A stretch of 64,000 bases of DNA from Candidatus Rokuibacteriota bacterium (GCA_003220685.1 QHTE01000053.1:1-64000), one strand, 5' to 3'; shown: positions 17,418 to 26,037, counted from the first letter of the stretch. Translations and numbers: made by a program. The notes: generated by a model not told the origin, from the letters alone.

Positions 17418-17738
17418 ATGATCTTCGAGCTGCGGCAATACCACGTCCGACCCGGACAGCGCGACCGCTGGGTGAAGTGCATGGAGGAGGAGATCATCCC
17501 GTTCCAGGTGAAGATGGGCATGGTCATCCTCGGCAGCTTCGTCGGCGAGGAAGACGAGAGCGTGTACGTCTGGATTCGTCGTTTCGAGAGCGAGGCCGAG
17601 CGCAAGCGCCTCTACGACCTGGTCTACCAGAGCGACTACTGGAAGAACGAGATCTCGCCGAAGGTCCCAACCCTGATCGACCGCGAGCAGATCAAGGTCA
17701 CGCGTCTGGTGGCAACGCCGCACTCGGTCATCCAGTAG
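17418..17738 (+). CDS. NIPSNAP-family protein
   Basis: This 106-residue dimeric alpha-beta-barrel (NIPSNAP) protein starts 'MIFELRQYHVRPGQRDRW' and contains 'GSFVGEEDESVYVWIRRFES', which together are the family signature. NIPSNAP domains are small ligand-binding or monooxygenase-like folds, often sitting beside SDR and flavin oxidoreductase genes. No catalytic residues can be assigned. The start is fixed by a perfect AAAGGAGGT eight bases upstream. It begins a tight three-gene unit: the SDR starts one base after its stop, and the LLM oxidoreductase overlaps the SDR by four bases. Confidence 0.9.
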   Translation: MIFELRQYHVRPGQRDRWVKCMEEEIIPFQVKMGMVILGSFVGEEDESVYVWIRRFESEAERKRLYDLVYQSDYWKNEISPKVPTLIDREQIKVTRLVATPHSVIQ

Positions 17739-17739
17739 G

Positions 17740-18522
17740 GTGGCGTTCTCGGCCGACACGCTCCGCGATCGCGTCGCGATCGTGACCGGGGCGAGCCGGG
17801 GGATCGGCCGCGCGATCGCGGTCGAGCTCGCCCGGGTCGGCGCCCACGTGGCCGTGTGCAGTCGTCGGAAGGACGCGCTGGAGCCGGTGGCCGATCTCGT
17901 GCGGGCCGAGGGCCGCCGCGTGCTCGCCGTCGCGTGCGACGTGGGCGACGCGCGGCAGGTCGACGGCGCCGTCGCCCAGACCCTCGACGCCTTCGGCCGG
18001 ATCGACATCCTGGTCAACAACGCCGGCTATCGGGTCCGCGCGCCGCTCGAGGACCTGCCGCGGTCCGAATGGGACGCGCTGGTCGCAACGAACCTCACCG
18101 GCGTGTTCCTCTTCACGCAGGCCGTCGGGCGCGTGATGATCCGGCAGCGCGCAGGCAAGATCATCAACGTTACCTCGGTGGCCGGCCGCACCGGCTCGCG
18201 CGGCATGGCCGCCTACGCCGCCGCGAAGGCGGGCGCCGCTGTGCTCACGCAGAGCCTCGGCGCGGAGTGGGCGAAGCACGGGATCACCGTCAACGCGGTG
18301 GCGCCGGGCCCTGTGGAGACCGAGGGCGTGCTCGAGGTGTGGAAGACGCCCGCGATGATCGCCCAGGCCGCGCGCGATGTGCCGCTCCAGCGCCTGGGCC
18401 GCCCCGAGGAGATCGCGTGGGCGGTCGTCTTCGTCGCCTCGGACCAGGCGAACTTCATGACGGGCGAGACGATCTACGTGAGCGGGGGCCCGCGAGTGGC
18501 CAACCGCGAGGACACCAAATGA
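17740..18522 (+). CDS. SDR-family oxidoreductase
   Basis: This 260-residue SDR starts at a GTG one base after the NIPSNAP stop. It has 'VTGASRGIGRAIAVEL', a basic residue pair after strand 2 ('CSRRKDALE', suggesting NADP(H) use), 'ILVNNAGYRVRAPLE', 'IINVTSVAGRTG', catalytic 'YAAAK' and 'NAVAPGPVETEG'. The architecture resembles 3-oxoacyl-ACP reductase/FabG-like enzymes, but FabG itself cannot be claimed. Translation is coupled to the LLM oxidoreductase through an ATGA overlap, so the two are likely to act in the same pathway. Confidence 0.9.
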   Translation: MAFSADTLRDRVAIVTGASRGIGRAIAVELARVGAHVAVCSRRKDALEPVADLVRAEGRRVLAVACDVGDARQVDGAVAQTLDAFGRIDILVNNAGYRVRAPLEDLPRSEWDALVATNLTGVFLFTQAVGRVMIRQRAGKIINVTSVAGRTGSRGMAAYAAAKAGAAVLTQSLGAEWAKHGITVNAVAPGPVETEGVLEVWKTPAMIAQAARDVPLQRLGRPEEIAWAVVFVASDQANFMTGETIYVSGGPRVANREDTK

Positions 18523-19568
18523 AAGTCGCGTTCGGAGTCAGCCTGAGTCCGGGAACGCCGCTGCTGCAGGAAAAGGACACGCGCCGCTTCATCGACCTCG
18601 CCAAGATGGCCGACGACTATGGCGCCGAAGCGGTCGGCACGCACGACACCGCGTTCATCGGCGGCGACGCGTACGTCAGGGCGACCCTGATCGCGCTCGG
18701 CGCGTCGCGCGCCCGCGTGGGCCTTCGCCCGACGAACCCGCTCACGCGCGAGCCGCAGGTGATGGCGTCCTTCCTGGCGTCGATCGACAGCCTGACCGGC
18801 GGCCGGGCCTTCATGGACATGGCCAGCGGCGACAGCGCCGTGCTCAACATCGGCTACCAGGTCGCCACGCGGTCGCGGATCGAGGACTACGTGACGTGCG
18901 TGCGGGACCTGATCGCCAAGGGCGACGCGACCTATCAGGGACGGCCGCAGCGTGTCCGGTGGGCGTCGACCGTGACGCGCCAGCGCATTCCGATCTTCAT
19001 CTGCGCCGAGGGCCCGAAGATGCTGCACCTGGGCGGACGCATCGGCGACGGCGTCACCGCGGGCACCGGCCTCCTGCCCGAGGTGATCAAGGACACGATC
19101 GCGCGGGTCCACGCGGGCGCTCGAGAAGCTGGGCGCAATCCGTCCGAAGTCGACATCTGGTTCACGACGCGAACGTCGCTCGACGAAGACCGCGACCGGG
19201 CGATCCAGGGCGTGAAGGCCTCCGTGTCCTCGATCCTCAACCATTCGATGCGATTCGGGCTCGACCACAAGCACGTGCCGGACGAGCTCCGCGCGAAGAT
19301 CCAGGAATACGTCGACGGCTACGAGCTGTACGATCACGTGCTCCACGAGGGGCGGAACCCCAAGCGCATGGAGGCGCTCGGCCTGACCCAGTACGCGATC
19401 GACCGGTTCGCGCTCGCCGGCAACGCGAGCGACTGGATCAGGCGCATCGAGCAGATTGCCGAGGCCGGAGCGCGAAAGATCTGGGTGAGCCTGCGGGCGA
19501 CCGACATGGAGACCCAGCACCACTACATGAAGATCCTCGGCGGCCAGATCATGTCCCGCTTCGGCTGA
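18519..19568 (+). CDS. LLM-class flavin/F420-dependent oxidoreductase
   Basis: This 349-residue luciferase-like monooxygenase family protein has 'MKVAFGVSLSPGTPLLQEK', 'VGLRPTNPLTREPQVMASF', 'GGRAFMDMASGDSAVLNIGY', 'PIFICAEGPKMLHLGGRIGDG' and 'GLLPEVIKDTIARVHAGARE'. The layout is that of the F420/FMN-dependent (5,10-methylene-H4MPT reductase-like) branch. Cofactor preference (FMN or F420) cannot be fixed. The start is the ATG overlapping the SDR stop (ATGA); the longer track ORF is out-of-frame sequence from the SDR gene. It is the last gene of the NIPSNAP-SDR-LLM unit. Confidence 0.9.
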   Translation: MKVAFGVSLSPGTPLLQEKDTRRFIDLAKMADDYGAEAVGTHDTAFIGGDAYVRATLIALGASRARVGLRPTNPLTREPQVMASFLASIDSLTGGRAFMDMASGDSAVLNIGYQVATRSRIEDYVTCVRDLIAKGDATYQGRPQRVRWASTVTRQRIPIFICAEGPKMLHLGGRIGDGVTAGTGLLPEVIKDTIARVHAGAREAGRNPSEVDIWFTTRTSLDEDRDRAIQGVKASVSSILNHSMRFGLDHKHVPDELRAKIQEYVDGYELYDHVLHEGRNPKRMEALGLTQYAIDRFALAGNASDWIRRIEQIAEAGARKIWVSLRATDMETQHHYMKILGGQIMSRFG

Positions 19569-19633
19569 TCTGGACACGCCGTGTAGCGCAGTTCCACGAT
19601 CAGCGAGCACCAGCAAGAGCTGGTCGACAGACG

Positions 19634-20272
19634 TCACATCGAGCCATGCGTCGGTCCCCCTATCGGTAGATCGTTCGGCACGGCGGCCTCGCGCGGGCGC
19701 TCGCCGAGCGGTCGGCTCGCCTCGGCGTCGATGTCCGCCGTCCAGATCGACGCGTCTTCCTCGGACATGCTGCCGTGCGGCGCGAGTCGCGCGTCCTCGT
19801 ATCCCCAGAGCTCGAGGTCGACGAGGTACTGGGCGCGCGACGTCAAGGTCCCGCGGCCTTCGACCGGGCACAGCAGGACCGGGACGTCCAAGACGCGCGA
19901 GGGCACCGCGTAGTTGAACCAGTCGTCGTCCACGACGCAGACGCCGTTGCCGGCGTTGAAGATGAGGTCGACGTGGTCTCCACGCTTGCGGACCTTGCCG
20001 AGCCAGTGCGGGAAGGTGAGCTCGGTGTCGCATCCCAGGCGCGCGCCGAGGTGGTCGAGCGCCTTCTGGACGTCGGCGGCGCGGAGGAACAGGTCGAGGT
20101 CCTTCACGAGCCGGCCGATGCCCAGATAGCGCTCCAGCGCATAGCCGCCGCCGACGAGGAAGTCGATTCCCGCCGCGGTCAGCTCCCGGAGCACGCGACG
20201 ATGGAACGAGCCGGGAGAGGTCCTCTTGCAATGGAGGTCGCCGACGGCGGCGACCCGCACGGAGCCGTTCAC
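19634..20272 (-). CDS. Minimal nucleotidyltransferase-like protein
   Basis: This protein of about 212 residues has the beta-polymerase-type nucleotidyltransferase core: 'DFLVGGGYALERYLGIGRLV', 'KDLDLFL' (two metal-binding Asp) and 'GDHVDLIFNAGNG' (third Asp). Family members include toxin-antitoxin and AbiEii-like transferases and proteins of unknown role. The C-terminal third ('RAQYLVDLELWGYEDARL' onward) has no landmark I recognise and may have drifted by frameshift. I chose the GTG at 20272, 4 bases after the stop of the hybrid kinase upstream; the track start runs into that gene. No partner antitoxin gene is adjacent. Confidence 0.7.
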   Translation of the reverse strand: MNGSVRVAAVGDLHCKRTSPGSFHRRVLRELTAAGIDFLVGGGYALERYLGIGRLVKDLDLFLRAADVQKALDHLGARLGCDTELTFPHWLGKVRKRGDHVDLIFNAGNGVCVVDDDWFNYAVPSRVLDVPVLLCPVEGRGTLTSRAQYLVDLELWGYEDARLAPHGSMSEEDASIWTADIDAEASRPLGERPREAAVPNDLPIGGPTHGSM

Positions 20273-20276
20273 GGTC

Positions 20277-21824
20277 TCAGCTCCGCGCCGAGCGTTCGAC
20301 CGAGCCGAGCAGTTGAGCGAGGTGGCCGGTGTCCAGCGGCTTGACCAGATGATGGTCGAAGCCCGCAGCCCGCGACCGCGCGCGATCGGACTCCTCACTC
20401 CATCCGGTGATGGCGATTAGGCACATGCCCTGGCCCCAGGCCTCGCGGCGGAGTCGCTGGGCCACCTCGTGGCCGTCGATCTTCGGCAGGCCGATGTCGA
20501 GCAGCACGACCTCGGGACGGAACTCGCTGGCCACCTCGAGGGCCTCGAGCCCGTCATAGGCCGTGCGGATCTCGTTCCCGGTCGTCCGCAGCAGCATCGC
20601 CAGGCTGTCGGCGGCGTCGCGGTTGTCGTCCACGATCAGCATGCGCAGCGAAGGGGGACTCATCCGTCCGAGCCCGTCCGGCTCCGGCTGCGAGCCGGGC
20701 GACACCTCGGCCGCGGCCGGCAGGCGGATGACGAACGTGCTGCCCATGTCCTGCCCGGCGCTCTCGGCGTGGACCGTTCCGCCATGCATCTCGACCAGTC
20801 GCTTCACGAGCGCGAGACCGATGCCGAGCCCTCCGAGCGCCCGACCTCGGGTCTGCTCGCCCTGAGCGAACATCTCGAAGACGTGAGGCAGCACGGCCGC
20901 GGGAATGCCGACGCCGGTGTCGCGCACGCTGATCACGGCGTCGTCCCCGCCCCGCTCCGCGATCAGCCAGATGCGGCCGCCGCGCTCGGTGTACTTGGCC
21001 GCGTTGTTCAGGAGGTTCGACACGGCCTGCGCCAGCCGGATGGGATCGGCGTCGAGCCTGATCGGCGCGTCGGGCAGGACGACGGTGAATTCTTGGCCGC
21101 CGGCCTTCAGGAGCGTCCCGCTCGTCTCGATGGCGGACCGCAACACCGCCGCCAGCTCCACGCGCTCACGGCGCAGCTCGAGCCGGTTGCTGGTGATCCG
21201 GGCCGCGTCCACCAGATCGTCGATCAGTCGGGCCATCTGGCGCACCTGGCGCTCGATCGCCGACAGGGCCCATTGCGACTCCGGCGCGAGCGCATCCTCC
21301 CGGTTCAGGATCTGGACCGCGTTGCGGATGGGGGCCAGCGGGTTGCGGAGCTCGTGGGCCAGCGTCGCCAAGAACTCGTTCTTGGATCGGTCGGCTGTCT
21401 TCCAAGCATCCTCGGCGTGCTTGCGATCGGTAATGTCGACGAGCACGTTCACCGCGCCGAGGACCTTTCCCGACCCGTCGCGGATCGGGTTGGCGTGGGC
21501 CAGCACCGTCCGACGCTGCCCGTCCGGACGCTCGATGACGATCTCGAGCCCGTTGAGCGCCTTCTCGGTCCGCAGGGCCCACGCCATCCAGCATTCCGCG
21601 TGAGGGATCGGAGTCCCGTCTGCCGCAAAGAGCCTGAAGGAGCCGCAGAAGCGGTCGATGGGGTCGTTCAACTTCGGCGCCCGGCCCCAGAGCTCGATGG
21701 CGTGGGCGTTGAAATACGTGATCAGCCCGTCCGCGTCGCAGGTGTAGGCGCCGGCGGGAAGCGTCTCCAGCAGCCGGTGAAATTCCGAGTCGTCCAGAGC
21801 GGGCGAGATATCGCGGGTCCTCAT
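20277..21824 (-). CDS. Hybrid sensor histidine kinase (PAS-HisKA-HATPase-REC)
   Basis: This 515-residue cytoplasmic hybrid kinase has a PAS domain at about 12-135 ('LLETLPAGAYTCDADGLITY', ending 'NVLVDITDRK') and a HisKA domain with the phosphorylated His in 'FLATLAHELRNPLAPIRNA' (about 157). The HATPase domain (about 250-375) has N, G1 and G2 boxes 'NLLNNAAKY', 'VRDTGVGIP' and 'GGLGIGLALVKRLVEMHGG'. The C-terminal receiver starts 'RMLIVDDNRDAADSL', with the phospho-acceptor Asp in 'VVLLDIGLPKIDG'. There are no membrane segments, so it senses an internal signal. It has the same design as the kinase at 22275-24128 and may share its output. No response regulator with a DNA-binding domain is in the window. 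Confidence 0.93.
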   Translation of the reverse strand: MRTRDISPALDDSEFHRLLETLPAGAYTCDADGLITYFNAHAIELWGRAPKLNDPIDRFCGSFRLFAADGTPIPHAECWMAWALRTEKALNGLEIVIERPDGQRRTVLAHANPIRDGSGKVLGAVNVLVDITDRKHAEDAWKTADRSKNEFLATLAHELRNPLAPIRNAVQILNREDALAPESQWALSAIERQVRQMARLIDDLVDAARITSNRLELRRERVELAAVLRSAIETSGTLLKAGGQEFTVVLPDAPIRLDADPIRLAQAVSNLLNNAAKYTERGGRIWLIAERGGDDAVISVRDTGVGIPAAVLPHVFEMFAQGEQTRGRALGGLGIGLALVKRLVEMHGGTVHAESAGQDMGSTFVIRLPAAAEVSPGSQPEPDGLGRMSPPSLRMLIVDDNRDAADSLAMLLRTTGNEIRTAYDGLEALEVASEFRPEVVLLDIGLPKIDGHEVAQRLRREAWGQGMCLIAITGWSEESDRARSRAAGFDHHLVKPLDTGHLAQLLGSVERSARS

Positions 21825-21904
21825 TGGCCTCGACCGTCACCCAGCTATCGATATAGACAGGGACAGCAACGGACATGCCATCGGAGCGGACGCTCCTCGA
21901 ACGG

Positions 21905-22087
21905 CTACGAGGTTCGACCCGCGGGATCCCCGACCGGCTCGATCTCGTCGAGAAAGGTCTCGGGATCGGCGTCAAAAATGCGCTTGCACTCGTCGCAGCA
22001 GAAGTAGATCGTCTCGCCCTCGTACACGAGCTGGGCTTCGGCGGAATCGGGCGAGATTTCCATCATGCAGACCGGATCCAGTGCCAT
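21905..22087 (-). CDS. YHS-domain small metal-binding protein
   Basis: The true start is the ATG at 22087, preceded by AGGAGG, giving 60 residues; the 108-residue track ORF is over-extended. The sequence 'MALDPVCMMEISPDSAEAQL' followed by 'YEGETIYFCCDECKRIF' is a YHS domain: D-P-V-C-x-M, then Y-F-C-C-x-x-C. YHS domains are found at the ends of copper ATPases and in TRASH-like metal sensors; stand-alone copies probably bind a soft metal ion. It lies between two hybrid kinases on the same strand, which hints at metal-linked signalling, but that is inference. Confidence 0.88.
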   Translation of the reverse strand: MALDPVCMMEISPDSAEAQLVYEGETIYFCCDECKRIFDADPETFLDEIEPVGDPAGRTS

Positions 22088-22211
22088 GGTGGGCCTCCTA
22101 TGTCCCGCTGGACGCGATGGTCTACGGCAAGGGCCGTGCCAGGGCAAATTTGTGCAGAATCGCGGGGTTTCGACGGTCGGGCGACTCGACGGCAGGTAAA
22201 ATTTCCCTGAC

Positions 22212-22265
22212 GACCGTGTAACTTCGGCCAACCGTGTAACTTCGGCCGACCGTGTAAATTCGACA
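22212..22265. repeat. Three tandem 18-bp repeats
   Basis: Copies are GACCGTGTAACTTCGGCC (22212-22229), AACCGTGTAACTTCGGCC (22230-22247) and the partly diverged GACCGTGTAAATTCGACA (22248-22265). They lie between the 3' end of the second hybrid kinase and the YHS gene, about 125 bases upstream of the YHS start. They could be tandem operator sites for the YHS gene or a slippage product. Confidence 0.85.
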
Positions 22266-22274
22266 GGCGAGCGC

Positions 22275-24128
22275 TCAGCGCTCGGTGAGAAAAGCGCAGA
22301 GCTTGCCCGGATCGACTGGCTTGGTCATGTGGGTATCGAAGCCGGCCGCAAGAGCTCGCTGCCGGTCCTCAGCTTGGCCATAGCCGGTGAGTGCGACCAG
22401 ATGCGTGACGCGTGTCTCGGGCGTCTGTCGGGCCATCCGGGCCAGCGCGTAACCGTCGACGCCGGGCAGACCGATGTCGATCAGGGCGAATTCCGGCCGG
22501 AAGGTCCGAAGCTTCTCGAGCCCGTCCAATGCGTCTTCCGATGTCTCGACCTCGTGGCCGGCCAGCGTCAGGAGCATTCGCAGCCCTTCTCGAGCATCGG
22601 CATTGTCCTCGACGATCAGGATACGGCGGCCGCGAGGGGCGCCCGGATCCGCCCGCATCGCGGTCGGCTCGGGCTCCGGGCGCGCGACGAACGCGGGCAG
22701 GCGCACCGTGAACTCGCTCCCGTGTCCGCGCCCCCGGCTGGTGACCGACACCGTGCCGCCATGGAGCTCGACCAGTTGCTTCACCAGCGCGAGCCCAAGG
22801 CCGAGCCCGCCGCGCGCGCGATCGAGCGCCTGGGGCTCCTGCACGAACACGTCGAAGACCCGCGCGCCGAGGTCGGTGCCGATGCCCTCGCCGGTATCCC
22901 GCACGCGCAGCACGGCGTCGCCGCCGGCGCGTTCGGTCGTCACGCGGATCTCGCCCCCCTGCGCCGTGTACTTGAGCGCGTTGTCGAGGAGGTGGTTCAT
23001 CACCTGCTCGAGGCGCGCGCGGTCGCCGTGGACGCGGATCGAATCGCCCTCGACCGCGAGCCGATGCTCCCGGGCGCGGCCGCCGTCGCGGAGGCCGTGC
23101 ACGCATCGCTCCGCCAGCTCCCGCAGGTCGACGGGCTCGAGCTCCAGGGCGATCTTGCCGGACGTCGCGCGCGCGACGTCGAGGAGGTCGTCGACGAGCC
23201 GGGTCAGGCGAGTGGTCTGGCGTCCGATGATGCCCAGGACGCTCTGAAGCTCGGGGCGCGTGACGAGCCCGTCCATCACCCCGAGCGCATTGGTGATGGC
23301 GCCCAGCGGATTGCGGAGCTCGTGGCTCAGGACCGCCAGGAACTCGTTGGCTTCCTCGCGCCGCGCCTCGCGCTGCGCCTCGCGCTGCTTGCGCTCGGTG
23401 ATGTCGACCGACACGTTCAGCACCGCCGGCTCGCCCTCGTAGGTGATGACCTCCCAGTTCGTGAGGAGGTGGCGCTCCTCGCCGGTCTTCGTGCGAAAGG
23501 TCACCTCGAAATCGCGCACCTGCCCCTGCGCGAGCAGCTGATGCAATAGCTCGTCGCGCTGGTCCGGAGCCACCCAGAGGCCCAGCTCGGGCTTGGTGCG
23601 TCCGAGCATCTCCTCGCGGGTGTAGCCGCTGTGGCGCACCGCGGCCTCGTTGACGTCGAGATGGCGGTGGGTGCGCAGACTGACGATGGTCATCGGCAGC
23701 GGGTTGGCGTGGAAGAGCTGGGCGAAGCGCCGCTCGCTCTCGCGCAGCGCCGTCTCGGCGCGAACCCGGTCGCTGATGTCGATCAGCGCCGTCAGGACGC
23801 ACCGGCGCCCGTCGATGACGACGACGTCGGCGTTGGCGAGGGCCACGAGCTCGCTGCCGTCCTTCGCGCGGAACCGCGCCTCGACGTTGCGAATCGATCG
23901 GCCGGCGCGGAGCTCGGCCAGGCCGGCCTCGCGCTGGCCCGGATCGACCCAGACCGCGATCTCCGGCACGGACCGGCCGATGACTTCGTCGCGCGCGTAG
24001 CCGGTGGCGAGAAGGAAGCCGTTGTTGACTTCGACGATCCGCCCGTCGTCGAGTCCGGTGACGGTGAGGATGGTCGGGCTCAGCTCGAAGACCGCCTGCA
24101 GCCTAGCGGCCCACGTGGAGTCCATCAT
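22275..24128 (-). CDS. Hybrid sensor histidine kinase (PAS-PAS-HisKA-HATPase-REC)
   Basis: This 617-residue cytoplasmic hybrid kinase has two PAS domains (about 8-125, 'FELSPTILTVTGLDDG', and about 130-250, 'FHANPLPMTIVSLRTHRHLD', each ending 'DISDR' or 'DITER'). The HisKA domain has the His of 'FLAVLSHELRNPLGAIT'. The HATPase domain has 'HLLDNALKYTAQGG', 'VRDTGEGIG' and 'GGLGLGLALVKQLVELHGG'. The C-terminal receiver 'RRILIVEDNADAREGL' has its Asp in 'FALIDIGLPGVDG'. I chose the ATG at 24128 over the TTG at 24164, which lacks a spaced ribosome site. It lacks membrane segments. It has the same overall design as the kinase at 20277, suggesting duplication with gain or loss of one PAS domain. 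Confidence 0.92.
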   Translation of the reverse strand: MMDSTWAARLQAVFELSPTILTVTGLDDGRIVEVNNGFLLATGYARDEVIGRSVPEIAVWVDPGQREAGLAELRAGRSIRNVEARFRAKDGSELVALANADVVVIDGRRCVLTALIDISDRVRAETALRESERRFAQLFHANPLPMTIVSLRTHRHLDVNEAAVRHSGYTREEMLGRTKPELGLWVAPDQRDELLHQLLAQGQVRDFEVTFRTKTGEERHLLTNWEVITYEGEPAVLNVSVDITERKQREAQREARREEANEFLAVLSHELRNPLGAITNALGVMDGLVTRPELQSVLGIIGRQTTRLTRLVDDLLDVARATSGKIALELEPVDLRELAERCVHGLRDGGRAREHRLAVEGDSIRVHGDRARLEQVMNHLLDNALKYTAQGGEIRVTTERAGGDAVLRVRDTGEGIGTDLGARVFDVFVQEPQALDRARGGLGLGLALVKQLVELHGGTVSVTSRGRGHGSEFTVRLPAFVARPEPEPTAMRADPGAPRGRRILIVEDNADAREGLRMLLTLAGHEVETSEDALDGLEKLRTFRPEFALIDIGLPGVDGYALARMARQTPETRVTHLVALTGYGQAEDRQRALAAGFDTHMTKPVDPGKLCAFLTER

Positions 24129-24170
24129 CGCCGGAAGTCTGACCCTGCCGAGCGCTCCGCGCAAGCCTCT

Positions 24171-25253
24171 TCACCAGGCGGCGGTCGCGCCCGGCGGCAG
24201 GATCCACACGCTGTCGGCATCGAGGTGGCGCCGGACGACTTCCTCGGCGATCCGACGGGGCGGCTCGTCGTACGGCTCCCGCGCCAGCGCGAAGGTTCCC
24301 CAGTGAATGCCGAGGAATTTCGTCGCGTGAAGATCCTGCCACGCTTGCAGGGCCTCCTCCGGCGACATGTGCACGGGCCTGGCGAGCGCGCGGGGCGTGT
24401 AGGAGCCGATCGGCAGGGCGGCGAGGTCGAAGGGGCCGAGCGCCGCGCCGATCTCCTTGAAGTGCTCGTAGTAGCCCGTGTCGCCCGCGAAATAGAAGCG
24501 CTTGGTCCCGAGCACCGCCCAGGACGCCCACAGGCGGCGCCCCTGGTCCACGAGCGTCCGGCCCGATCCGTGCTGCGCCGGCGTGCACACGACGGTCACG
24601 CCGCCGATCCTCACCGATTCGCCCCAGCTCAGCTCGACCACGTTTCTGATGCCCCGGTCCTCGAGCCACGCCTTGATGCCGAGCGGCACCACGAAGCGCG
24701 GATTGAATTGCCGCGCGAGGTGCCTGACGGTCGGCTCGTCGAGATGATCGTAGTGATCATGCGAGATCAGCACGAAGTCGATGCGCGGCAGATCGTCGAA
24801 CGCGATGGCCGGCGGCGTGTAGCGCCCGACGCCCACCAGCCCGCCGAACGGGCCGCTGCGGCTCGCCCAGATCGGGTCGGTCAAGAAGTTGACGCCGTCG
24901 AGCTGGACCAGGACGGTGGCGTGGCCGATCCACGTCGCGGTGGCGCGGCTCGAGTTGGCGCGAAGCGCCGTGAGGTCGGGATGGACGATCGGAAGGGGGA
25001 CGACGCGCCGCTCGCCGACGAGCCAGGTGCCCCCGACGATCAGTGAGCGCGCGCGCGCCCAGAGTGAGGCACGGTGATAGCTCGGATCGAGGTTGCGGAA
25101 CGTGCTTCCGACCCGCGGCGCCGCGGAGAGCCCGCCGCCGACGGCGGGCGCGGGGATGGCCGCCGGGACGGGCTGCGGCAGTGCTTCGCTCGCGCCGACC
25201 AGCAGAGCCAGGACGACGAAGAGCAGAGCCTGACGGGCGACTCCGGCGACCAC
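24171..25253 (-). CDS. Exported MBL-fold metallo-hydrolase (NAPE-PLD/UlaG-like)
   Basis: This 360-residue protein has a hydrophobic N-terminal export segment ('ALLFVVLALLVGASEALPQP') and then a metallo-beta-lactamase fold. Motifs are 'ATWIGHATVLVQLDGVNFLT', 'VLISHDHYDHLDEPTV' (HxHxDH), 'TPAQHGSGRT', 'FYFAGDTGYYEHFKEIG' and 'FLGIHWGTFAL'. The arrangement matches the NAPE-PLD-like/UlaG-like group, some of which cleave phosphodiester bonds in N-acyl-phosphatidylethanolamine. The lipid substrate is inference. Start: the GTG at 25253 is the only candidate, although its ribosome site is too close. It lies just downstream of a truncated phospholipase-D-type gene. Confidence 0.85.
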   Translation of the reverse strand: MVAGVARQALLFVVLALLVGASEALPQPVPAAIPAPAVGGGLSAAPRVGSTFRNLDPSYHRASLWARARSLIVGGTWLVGERRVVPLPIVHPDLTALRANSSRATATWIGHATVLVQLDGVNFLTDPIWASRSGPFGGLVGVGRYTPPAIAFDDLPRIDFVLISHDHYDHLDEPTVRHLARQFNPRFVVPLGIKAWLEDRGIRNVVELSWGESVRIGGVTVVCTPAQHGSGRTLVDQGRRLWASWAVLGTKRFYFAGDTGYYEHFKEIGAALGPFDLAALPIGSYTPRALARPVHMSPEEALQAWQDLHATKFLGIHWGTFALAREPYDEPPRRIAEEVVRRHLDADSVWILPPGATAAW

Positions 25254-25302
25254 TCCTTCGAGCTTACATGATCCCCCCTGGGGTGGACCAGCGCTCGGCC
25301 CG

Positions 25303-26037
25303 CTACATCTGCTCCTTGAGCGGGAACGCCAGAAGCTCGAGGAACCGGCTGGTGAGGCTGCGGTTCTTCCAGTCCTCGTACAGCACGGGCCGGGAGTTGG
25401 CGAGGTCGTCCTCGAAGATCCGCTCGAGCCGCTGCGCGGTGTCGGCGTCGTAGAGCGCGACGTTCAGCTCCTCGTTGAGCGAGAACGAGCGATGGTCGAG
25501 GTTGGTGCTCCCCACCGTCGCCCAGATGCCGTCGACGACCATCGTCTTGGCGTGCAACAGAGCCGGCCGGTACTCGTAGATCTGCACGCCGTTCTGCAGC
25601 AGGCGGCCGAGCTTCGAGCGGCTCGCCTGGCGAACCAGGTTGTGATCGATCGCGCCCGGGATCAGCAGCACGACCTCGACGCCGCGCTGGGCGGCCCCGA
25701 GCAGCGTGCTGATCATCGTCTCGTCCGGCACGAAGTAGGGATTGGTGATGTGGATGGAGTGGCGGGCCGAGGCCAGCGCGAGCAGGAACATGGTGTACAT
25801 GGCGGTGCTGCCGCCGGCCGGCGAGCTCCGGACGACCTGGGCGTCGACCAGCCCCTTCGAATCCAGGCGCCGGCGCGGAAAATACTCGGGCCCGCCGATC
25901 GCCACCCCCGTCGCCTCGAGCCAGTTCTCGGCGAAGGCGCCCTGCAGCTGCTCCACGACCGGCCCTTCCACGAGGACGTCGGTGTCGCGCCAGTGGCCCT
26001 GCTGGCGTCCGTTTCCGCTCCACTTGCCGATGCGCAC
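25303..26037 (-). pseudogene. 5'-truncated phospholipase D / cardiolipin synthase-like gene
   Basis: The readable homology begins abruptly at 'VRIGKWSGNGRQQGHWRDT', which in cardiolipin-synthase-type proteins lies just after the first HKD catalytic motif, and continues to a normal C-terminus. The second HKD motif is intact: 'HAKTMVVDGIWATVGSTNLDHRS'. The upstream half, with the first HKD motif, is missing; the same strand there is antisense to the BON gene. Cardiolipin synthases need both HKD motifs, so this remnant is probably inactive unless it dimerises. A GTG at 26037 could still start a 244-residue product. The breakpoint coincides with the BON gene start, indicating a deletion or rearrangement. 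Confidence 0.75.

Noticed and set aside
21875-22210. 111-residue plus-strand ORF across the YHS gene
   Set aside because: It is antisense to the YHS gene, which has a ribosome site and clear cysteine motifs.
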